From: Spirochaetales bacterium
Lineage (GTDB): Bacteria; Spirochaetota; Spirochaetia; DSM-2461
NCBI GenBank assembly: GCA_016936295.1
Contig: JAFGYD010000215.1
Coordinates: 1 to 64,000 of the forward strand
Direction: 5' to 3'
DNA length: 64,000 nt
A model generated the notes under the pieces. That model saw nothing but the letters and a program-made list of their open reading frames with translations, did not search any database and was not told the origin of the DNA. Positions 29,987 through 37,960 of the stretch are shown here, piece by piece. The translations under genes were made by a program, and so were the position numbers. Numbering within the stretch: position 1 is the first letter of the stretch; each line of letters opens with the position of its first letter.

Positions 29987-31624
29987 CTATTTAAAGTCTA
30001 GAATTATTGCACCATCCCAGGACTCCGGAGGGTTAATTAAAAATTTTTTACATCTGTTTATATATATTTCCACAATTCTGTCGGAGGGTAACAAGCTGTA
30101 ACATATATTAAAATAGTCCAGAGCAAAGTTCCAATTCCCCAGGGAAAACATTTTTATACCTTTATTGTAAGTATGTATAAAATTCTCAGGATAAAAATTT
30201 AAATCTTCTGCAGAGTATATAGTAGTTGCTTCTTTTTTCCCCTGAACCATAACTGTGTCCACAATTCTAAACTCCGTTTTGGAATTTTTTCTCTTACAAG
30301 CCTCAAAAACTGTATTTGAAACCAAGATATTTACATTGTAATACTTACATAAAGACTCTAATCGGGCTGCTAGATTAATTGTATCACCTATAGCTGTATA
30401 ATCGAAATTATCTTCGGAGCCAATATTTCCAATAATTGCTTTACCAATATGTATTCCTATTCCTATTTTATAATTTTCTGGACATGACTCAACAAACTCA
30501 ATCATCTCTTTTGCCGCATTTAAAGCCCTTTCTTCGTTATCATTAAAACTTAAAGGTGCTCCAACCATTGCAAAAACTGCATCTCCAATAAATTTGTTAA
30601 TCTCTCCTCCATAGGATTTAATTCTGGTGGATAATCCTGAAAAATGTTTATTGAGAAAGTTAACTACACCTTCTGCAGAAAGGGTTTCTTCTAACTCATT
30701 AAATTTCTTAATATGAGAAAATATAACGGCTACTTCTCTTTTTTCTCCAGTCATTAAACTCTTTGTTGTTTTTCTATTTAATAAATCATCTACAACTTTT
30801 TCTGGAAGAAAATTTTTAAAAAGATAGTTTAACTTTTGAGCTTTCTCTACGTTGTAATTATATCTGTAGTTTTCGTGTAAAATTTTAGTAATAACATCTA
30901 ATGCAAATTTTAGATTATATTCTTCCTCTTTTGATTCAGATAAAAATTCTATAAAAATTGAAATATTATCCTTCTCTATTTTAAATTTTTGATACTCATT
31001 CTTATAATTATTAAACTTTTCAAAAGTTTTTTTATAATTTTTATTACCAAAATTAATATTTAGACTTGATAGAGTAAATGACGAAAAGAGTATAGTAAAA
31101 AAACTTTCAATTAGTATATCCATTGTTTCGAGAATAAGAAAATTTTCTAAAAGTTTTTTTACAAAGATGTTTTGAATGTCTCTATTTTGGTAAATTTTAT
31201 CAATATCAAGAAGAATTTCAGTTTCACTTTTTGAAATACTTTCAGGAGTTGAGATTCCATCTATTTTGCTGTATTTATCAACTTCGTTAATAATTTTTTG
31301 TGCAAAATTTTCATCTCTTCGAATAAAGGAATCTGCTTTATTAAAATAAATATCATTCATTGTATTTGTTACTGTAGAATACATAATTACAGGTATAGAT
31401 GCTAAATATTTATCATTTTTAATATATTCTAGGGCATCGGCTCCCCTTAAATCCTTTAATAACGAACTAATAATTAAAAGATTGGGAGGATTTTTATGTA
31501 TCTCTATAATGCCTTCTATGGCATGGCTAAAGCACTCTACTTCAAAATCTTCTTTTGACTTTAATTCAGTAATTAGAGTTTTTGATAGGGATTTTGAATT
31601 TTCAAGACAGATAATTTTAATCAT
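29987..31624 (-). CDS. Pseudo-receiver + class III nucleotide cyclase (C2-like: metal Asp-1 replaced by His)
   Basis: Cyclase core VAVIFSHIKKF..INKFIGDAVFAMVGAP..DYTAIGDTINLAARLES; N-terminal receiver-like fold with PNLLIISSLL. Confidence 0.88.
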   Translation of the reverse strand: MIKIICLENSKSLSKTLITELKSKEDFEVECFSHAIEGIIEIHKNPPNLLIISSLLKDLRGADALEYIKNDKYLASIPVIMYSTVTNTMNDIYFNKADSFIRRDENFAQKIINEVDKYSKIDGISTPESISKSETEILLDIDKIYQNRDIQNIFVKKLLENFLILETMDILIESFFTILFSSFTLSSLNINFGNKNYKKTFEKFNNYKNEYQKFKIEKDNISIFIEFLSESKEEEYNLKFALDVITKILHENYRYNYNVEKAQKLNYLFKNFLPEKVVDDLLNRKTTKSLMTGEKREVAVIFSHIKKFNELEETLSAEGVVNFLNKHFSGLSTRIKSYGGEINKFIGDAVFAMVGAPLSFNDNEERALNAAKEMIEFVESCPENYKIGIGIHIGKAIIGNIGSEDNFDYTAIGDTINLAARLESLCKYYNVNILVSNTVFEACKRKNSKTEFRIVDTVMVQGKKEATTIYSAEDLNFYPENFIHTYNKGIKMFSLGNWNFALDYFNICYSLLPSDRIVEIYINRCKKFLINPPESWDGAIILDFK

Positions 31625-31626
31625 TT

Positions 31627-33186
31627 TTAATCTATTACAGAGTGTAAACTATACTCTTTCCCATCTATATTTTTTTTCTCTAAAAAAGTTCCATTACAAA
31701 ATTTTGCAACTTCTCCTGTTATAAGTATTGGTGTCTTATATTTTTTTGTTAGACTTTCAAGTTCTTCTGCAACCGATGCTATTTCTCCAATAGAAGTATA
31801 TGCCTTTTTTTCTTTAGAACCGATATTTCCAACTATTGAGTCTCCTACATGTAGACCAATTCCAATGTTAAACCCTATAGGAGGTAGAACTATATTATTC
31901 GTATTTACTTGTGAAATAGAACTTATCATTTTTTTTGCAGCATTTACCGCTCTTTGTTCTATATTATCCATGTTTTCCGGTGCTCCAAAAATTGCCATAA
32001 TAGCATCACCTATAAATTTATCAATAATACCACCTTCGTCTTTTATACATTTTACCATAATATTAAAGTAGTTATTTAGTAAGCTTACAACATTTTCGGC
32101 ACTGTTCTTTTCCGAAATTGTAGTAAAAGATCTAATATCAGAAAATAGAATACATATTCTTCTTACTTCTCCAGTTCTATTAATTTCTCCCTGGGCAAGT
32201 AACCTTTCTATCAGTTTTTTAGGTATAAATTTTGAAAAAACATTTAATGTGTTCTCATTTCTATTCTGGGCTATTCTGTATTCAACCCCATTATGTAGTA
32301 GTGATCCAATACTATAAAAGTGTTCAGTTAAAATCTCTCTAATCTCACTATTGTTAAAATAGTTATTAATAAAGTTTCCAACATGTATGGTTCCTATAGT
32401 TTCTCCATTAGGATTGTATAAAGGTGAGTAAAAATATGAACTAATTTTGTAATTTTCTAAATCCATTGAATTAAACTCTTGGGATGAAATATTGCTTATA
32501 AATGTGTTCTTTATTCCCTCTAAATTTATACCATGAAAATTCTCGTAATGATTATGTAGGCAGAAGTTATTAAAATCATCAAAACTTACTTTTTTAATTT
32601 TATTAGAAATCCAGGAGTAAGATTTTGTCTCTCTACCTTCTTTTAGTATAATAATTATTATATCATTAGGTGTAATTGTGTTTAATGACTTAACTAAATA
32701 AGAGATGGTTTTTTCAATAGATTCAATTTCATACCCAGCATTCAAAAGATAGTTATTTATAGTATTCTGTCTTGAGTTGTGGCTAAAAACAAGTTTTGTT
32801 ACAATTTCAATTTCTGTTGTTTTATTATATGGTTCTCTTCTCTTGCTCTCCATGTTTTGTTTAGCAAAAAAGTCTTGGATATATTCCGGTGTAAATTGAC
32901 TATATGTCACATAGTCATTGTAATTAGTAAGTTTGAATTGAAGTAGATCAAAGTTCCTTATATATTTAGCCACTATAACTATTGGAATATTAATTAAGCA
33001 TGGGATGTTGTTTATTAATCTAAGCAACTGAAGGATATTACTACTATTATCCTCTCTATCAATGCAGATCATCCCTATGTTTTTAAATATCTTTGTTGTT
33101 AATACATTGAAATCAGGTTTTATTCGCTTGTATGGATGTTCTGTTTCAATATTTTTAGTATTGCTAATAATAAGAATTTCATTCAT
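31627..33186 (-). CDS. Sensor-like N-terminus + class III nucleotide cyclase (C1-like: transition-state Asn/Arg replaced)
   Basis: Cyclase core ICILFSDIRSFT..IDKFIGDAIMAIFGAP..AYTSIGEIASVAEELES; central GAF-like region. Confidence 0.88.
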   Translation of the reverse strand: MNEILIISNTKNIETEHPYKRIKPDFNVLTTKIFKNIGMICIDREDNSSNILQLLRLINNIPCLINIPIVIVAKYIRNFDLLQFKLTNYNDYVTYSQFTPEYIQDFFAKQNMESKRREPYNKTTEIEIVTKLVFSHNSRQNTINNYLLNAGYEIESIEKTISYLVKSLNTITPNDIIIIILKEGRETKSYSWISNKIKKVSFDDFNNFCLHNHYENFHGINLEGIKNTFISNISSQEFNSMDLENYKISSYFYSPLYNPNGETIGTIHVGNFINNYFNNSEIREILTEHFYSIGSLLHNGVEYRIAQNRNENTLNVFSKFIPKKLIERLLAQGEINRTGEVRRICILFSDIRSFTTISEKNSAENVVSLLNNYFNIMVKCIKDEGGIIDKFIGDAIMAIFGAPENMDNIEQRAVNAAKKMISSISQVNTNNIVLPPIGFNIGIGLHVGDSIVGNIGSKEKKAYTSIGEIASVAEELESLTKKYKTPILITGEVAKFCNGTFLEKKNIDGKEYSLHSVID

Positions 33187-35200
33187 TAATACTTCCTAGG
33201 AGTTCTTTTACGTTTTTAAGCAGCTTATCTCTATTAAAATTAGATTTTAAATAGACTGCTTTTGCCCCTATATCCATGAATTTATCAATTTCCTTATGGG
33301 TTTTTGAAGATGATAGAACAATAATTGGGGTATCCCCATACCCCTTTTCTTTTTTTAGGTTTTCAATAAATGTTGCACCATCCATTCTTGGCATATCAGA
33401 ATCTGTAATTATTAAGTGGAAATAATCTTCCTTTATCTTTTGCAATGCATCAATACCATCGTTAGCCATTTCTACAGAGAAACCACTTCTTGAAAACATA
33501 TTTTGTACAATGCTTCTGTTTATTGAACTATCGTCAATTATTAAAATCTTTTTGTAATCGACACTATCTTTTGCATATCTTGTATTAAATTCTATATTTC
33601 TTATACATTTGAGTTGATCTGTAATTTTAGGAATATAGAGAATATTTACAATATTAAATTCCTCATCAAAAACCACCCCTTGTATTGAACTTAAACCCTC
33701 AATATTATTGGGAAGTCTTTTGTAAATTGCAGAGGAGTGGTATAAAATTTCATCTATAACTATACCAATACTTTCATTGTTGATTTTGCATATAATAATA
33801 AAAAGTTTATTTGCCGGTTTTGATGTTTTATCATCCAAAATACCAGAAAGAGGATAAATAGGAACAATTTCATCCCTTAGTTTAACAGCTTGCCTGGTAA
33901 CAAGGTCTAATATATTTTCTTTTTGAACAGTAATGATTTCATTTATATAGGCCGATGGGATAAAAAACTTTTCTCCACCAGAAACTATAAAATATCCTGT
34001 TATTGTAGTTAGTGATTTAGGAACTGTAATTTTTACCATTACTCCAGAACCTCTATCTGAAAAGACGTTAATAGAACCCTTAATATTTTTTATGCAATCT
34101 TCAGCATTAGAAAGCCCCATCCCTTGAAATTTTTTACTTGATGAGACTCCCTCCATAAATGCAAATCTTAAAAGCTCATTTTCTGTTAATTCCAATATTC
34201 CTTCTTTATCGTGGGGGAAAATCTCAATACTTCTCTTTCTTATTTTTTCAAAGTCTATACCGCATCCATTATCACTTATTTCAACTGTAATTTTTCCACT
34301 TTCCTCTATATATTCAATATTAATTTCTCCTGTAGTCTCAATGCCATGGATAATACTATTATTGATTATATTTATTATTGGGGACTGAATATTTTGAAGT
34401 ATAAGTTTATCAATTATTATAACCTTATTAGGTAGATTAACTTTTATATCTTTACCAGATTCTTTTATAGTTTTGTTAACACCCTCTAAGATATCATTAT
34501 GTATAATTGATATAGGAAGCATTCTAAGGGCTAAAATTTCATCTTGAAGATTATTAGATCCTAACTCTATTTTAAGAATTTGAGATTTAATACTGTTGTT
34601 AATCTCGTTGTATGTTCTTTGATGTTTTGGTTCTATTTCTATCTGTTCAATTTTTTCTATAGTTGTTTTTAGTTGGTACTGATTTAATATTAATTCATTT
34701 ATATTTTTAATCATTGAATCTATTTTATTTAATGTAACACTTACTTCTTTTGAACTATCTAATTTAATCTCCCCGGAATTTATTGAAATTTTACTTTGAG
34801 TTTTTATAATGTCATTAACATAGGATTTATTTATATCTGTTGGTTCTTCGGAAGCAATACCACTATAGGTTTCCATAATATGCTTTATAGAGAAATTATT
34901 ACTCTCCTTATTATTGGTTCCTAAAATTTTTTTAATATATTCACATGTTACAAGAAGAACCTGTTTATGTTTTGCAGAGAATGAAAATCTTCCGCCATGT
35001 AGACCATCTAGTACCTTTAGTAATCCATGGAGTAACTCTTCTATTTTGGGGTAGTTATAAACCTTGGATATACCCATAATTGTAACAATTATTGTGTGTA
35101 TTTTCTTTAAATCAACTTTTTCCTGGTCTTTAATATTAATTAAGACAGTAAGTTCTCCAATATAATCGAGAATTTCTTGTTCGAAGTTATTTTCGGGCAT
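33179..35200 (-). CDS. CheA-like histidine kinase with C-terminal receiver domain
   Basis: Degenerate HPt (KKIHTIIVTIMGI), HATPase (NNSIIHG, SDNGCGIDF, GMGLSNAEDC), CheW-like domain, intact REC (IIDDSS..IITDSDMPRMDG..LKS). Confidence 0.88.
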   Translation of the reverse strand: MPENNFEQEILDYIGELTVLINIKDQEKVDLKKIHTIIVTIMGISKVYNYPKIEELLHGLLKVLDGLHGGRFSFSAKHKQVLLVTCEYIKKILGTNNKESNNFSIKHIMETYSGIASEEPTDINKSYVNDIIKTQSKISINSGEIKLDSSKEVSVTLNKIDSMIKNINELILNQYQLKTTIEKIEQIEIEPKHQRTYNEINNSIKSQILKIELGSNNLQDEILALRMLPISIIHNDILEGVNKTIKESGKDIKVNLPNKVIIIDKLILQNIQSPIINIINNSIIHGIETTGEINIEYIEESGKITVEISDNGCGIDFEKIRKRSIEIFPHDKEGILELTENELLRFAFMEGVSSSKKFQGMGLSNAEDCIKNIKGSINVFSDRGSGVMVKITVPKSLTTITGYFIVSGGEKFFIPSAYINEIITVQKENILDLVTRQAVKLRDEIVPIYPLSGILDDKTSKPANKLFIIICKINNESIGIVIDEILYHSSAIYKRLPNNIEGLSSIQGVVFDEEFNIVNILYIPKITDQLKCIRNIEFNTRYAKDSVDYKKILIIDDSSINRSIVQNMFSRSGFSVEMANDGIDALQKIKEDYFHLIITDSDMPRMDGATFIENLKKEKGYGDTPIIVLSSSKTHKEIDKFMDIGAKAVYLKSNFNRDKLLKNVKELLGSINE

Positions 35201-36024
35201 TAAGAATTCCCCCTTTTTATAAAATAAAATGATTTTCCATTTTGAAGAAGTTCCAATTTGGGGTGGGATGTTGTTGCAGTATTCGAACTGGAAACAAAGA
35301 GGTAGCCATTATCATCTAATACTTCAACTGCCTTATCTATAATTAATTCCCTGATTTCTGGTTCCATATAGATTAGAACATTGCACAAAAATATTATTTT
35401 AGGTTTAGTTTTAAAAAGAGGTTTATAATCATCGATGATTAAATTGAGTTTTACAGTATGTATAGAGTCCAGAATTTTTTTATTTAAAGAGAAATTTTTT
35501 CCATCGGTAGTACTGCAATTATGTAGCAGATAGTGAAAGTCTTTTCCATCTTCTCTAAAGGAATTGGGAGTATATATGTTTTTATTAATTTGATTCATGG
35601 AGTTAATGTCAATATCTGTAGCGATAACTGGTCTGTTTATATAATTTGAACTATTCCAGAATTTATTAATTAGCAGAGATAGGGATATTGCTTCCTCTCC
35701 TGTGGAGGCTGCACCACTCCAGACTGTAGGTGGTGTTGAATACCTCTCTCTCATTTCGGGGAGAATTATGCTATCTAAAAGTTTAAAATATTTTTCTTCT
35801 CTAAAGAAATACGTTTCATTAATAGTAATGGCATTTATTAATTGATAAAATTCCGTTTCACTTTTTTTTATTATTTGAATATATCTATCCATAGAATTTT
35901 CAAGATTTTCAAGTTTGGATTTTAAAAATCTTTTGGTAGCATTGATATTTGATTCAGGTACAACTATTCCTGTTTCATTTAAAATAAATTGGCTAAGAAT
36001 ATTGAATTCATCTGCTTCATTCAT
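35200..36024 (-). CDS. cheR: Chemotaxis protein methyltransferase CheR
   Basis: NETYFFRE, WSGAASTGEEAISL, IIFLCNVLIYM. Confidence 0.92.
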   Translation of the reverse strand: MNEADEFNILSQFILNETGIVVPESNINATKRFLKSKLENLENSMDRYIQIIKKSETEFYQLINAITINETYFFREEKYFKLLDSIILPEMRERYSTPPTVWSGAASTGEEAISLSLLINKFWNSSNYINRPVIATDIDINSMNQINKNIYTPNSFREDGKDFHYLLHNCSTTDGKNFSLNKKILDSIHTVKLNLIIDDYKPLFKTKPKIIFLCNVLIYMEPEIRELIIDKAVEVLDDNGYLFVSSSNTATTSHPKLELLQNGKSFYFIKRGNS

Positions 36025-36995
36025 TTTATTTCCTTTTGGGTGACACTAATTAAATATTCTGCAATTTTGTCCAGCGGTAGTATAACACTAGCGGCTCCTA
36101 GTTCGATTGCAGCTTTAGGCATTCCAAATACTGTAGATGTTGCTTCATCCTGTACAATTGTTTTTCCCCCGTGTTTTAGAATTTCAACACAACCTTTAGC
36201 GCCATCTCTTCCCATCCCAGTCAATAGAACACCTAAAAGGTTTTCTTTGTAAGATTTTGCTGCAGTAGTAAATAGAACATCAACTGCGGGTTTTTGAAAT
36301 TCAACCTTATCCTCATCGGTATAGTAAAATACTTTATTTCTAACAGAGAGGTGCTTTCCTTGTTCTCCCATTATTATTTCTCCTGGTAGGGGAGTGTCTT
36401 TATCCCTGGCCATTCTTACTTTAAGTTTACAACTTTTGTTAAGCCAGGTAGCCAAACCCTCTTCATGTCCCTCTTCCATATGCTGAACTATGGATATTGG
36501 AATTGAAAAATCTTCGGGCAGTTCATCTAAAACTTTTTTTAATGCATTTGGGCCTCCTGTAGAGGAACCAATTACTATATGTTCAATTTTAGATTTAGAT
36601 ATTTTCTGGTGAACCTTTCTGGTTTTTTCATGTTTTTCTGCAGTACTAACTAACTCTTTAATTAGCTCATTATGATAATTTTTATCTGATAATTTATCCA
36701 TTTGTGGCTTAGGTATAATTTTATCTGGTACTGCTTCTCCCAGAGTTTCAGAACCACCCATAACTACAATAGGTATATGAGTATCTTTTTGTAGTGATAA
36801 AATTATATCTTTCTCAGATGCGTGTGACAGGTTTTCTCCTAATATAACCAGATCTGTGTCGCAGGTTTTGGCTATTCTTATAATTTCTTCACCATCCGAT
36901 GTTAAGCATATTATATCGTTTCCGGCTTCGGTTAATATTTCACTTAGCATATTTCTTAAAATTACAGAGTTATTACCAATTATTATGTTCATCAT
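36021..36995 (-). CDS. cheB: CheB-type protein-glutamate methylesterase with degenerate receiver
   Basis: Methylesterase triad in GSSTGGP, VQHM, LTGMGRDG; receiver lacks the acidic residues. Probable ATG near 36995 or 36992; ORF track start 37013. Confidence 0.9.
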   Translation of the reverse strand: MMNIIIGNNSVILRNMLSEILTEAGNDIICLTSDGEEIIRIAKTCDTDLVILGENLSHASEKDIILSLQKDTHIPIVVMGGSETLGEAVPDKIIPKPQMDKLSDKNYHNELIKELVSTAEKHEKTRKVHQKISKSKIEHIVIGSSTGGPNALKKVLDELPEDFSIPISIVQHMEEGHEEGLATWLNKSCKLKVRMARDKDTPLPGEIIMGEQGKHLSVRNKVFYYTDEDKVEFQKPAVDVLFTTAAKSYKENLLGVLLTGMGRDGAKGCVEILKHGGKTIVQDEATSTVFGMPKAAIELGAASVILPLDKIAEYLISVTQKEIK

Positions 36996-37524
36996 TTCCT
37001 CCGGTTTGACCAATTGAATTTAAAAGAATCTTGTCTATGTCTATAAAATATTGAATTCTGTCATTTTCGAAAAAACAGTACTGTATTCCCTTTTCTTCGA
37101 ATTGATCTTTATATATTTTAGATAGGGATTTAAAGGCATGAATACTATTTTTTTTTATTTCAGATTTACTTGTAATAGAGAATGATATTAGTTCTCTTGT
37201 AATAGATTCATTGCACTTACTAAAGATTTTTTTTAATAATTCCTGGGTTTTAATAGAGAACTGATCTATCTTGGAGATTATGCAGATCTTTGATAATGAA
37301 TCGATCTCAATTTTAAAAATATCTTCAAGGTATTGATCCAGGTTAAAATTAAGGATTTTCTCCTGTCCATATTCAATTACATCCTTAAGATACTTTGAAT
37401 CTATATCTACATCCATTTTTTTGTTGAAGGAGACACTACTGGAAAACCTGTTTCTATCAACAATAAAATCTTTATATTTATAATGTATAAATAAAAAGTC
37501 CCTATAGACACTATTTGATATCAT
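36973..37524 (-). CDS. Uncharacterised protein embedded in the chemosensory operon
   Basis: ORF of 183 aa overlapping both neighbours; no recognised domain. Confidence 0.65.
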   Translation of the reverse strand: MISNSVYRDFLFIHYKYKDFIVDRNRFSSSVSFNKKMDVDIDSKYLKDVIEYGQEKILNFNLDQYLEDIFKIEIDSLSKICIISKIDQFSIKTQELLKKIFSKCNESITRELISFSITSKSEIKKNSIHAFKSLSKIYKDQFEEKGIQYCFFENDRIQYFIDIDKILLNSIGQTGGNDEHNNW

Positions 37525-37960
37525 GTTTTATTTTCCTAATAACAGATTCAATTTCCAGAATTGGAATTTCCACCCCTTCTATGGAGATAGAGTTGTTAAA
37601 AAAATCTCCACCTTCGGAGTGGGAAGTTATAGGATGAATTTCTTTTTGATCAATATTAACGATCTTAGAAATTTCAGTTATAATTAAGGCCAATTTATCG
37701 GTTTCATCCCTAATAATAATATATTTCTCGGCTTCTAATCGCTCTTGTTCAAAAAGAACCTTTATATCAACAACAGTGTATGGTTCTCCATGCCTATTAA
37801 TTAGACCACGGATATAACCAGGGATGAAAGGGAGATAGTATACTTTATACCCAATTATTATCTCTCTAACCATATTCCCCGGTAGAGCATAAACCTTTTG
37901 ATCTATATTAAAAATTACAAACTTAACTAACTCAATATTTTCGCTGGTTTTATCACTCAA
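37511..37960 (-). CDS. cheW: CheW-like adaptor
   Basis: KFVIFNIDQKVYALPGNMVREII..PFIPGYIRGLINRHGEPYTVVDIK. Likely TTG start at 37960 overlapping the MCP stop; ORF track start 38032. Confidence 0.85.
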   Translation of the reverse strand: MSDKTSENIELVKFVIFNIDQKVYALPGNMVREIIIGYKVYYLPFIPGYIRGLINRHGEPYTVVDIKVLFEQERLEAEKYIIIRDETDKLALIITEISKIVNIDQKEIHPITSHSEGGDFFNNSISIEGVEIPILEIESVIRKIKHDIK

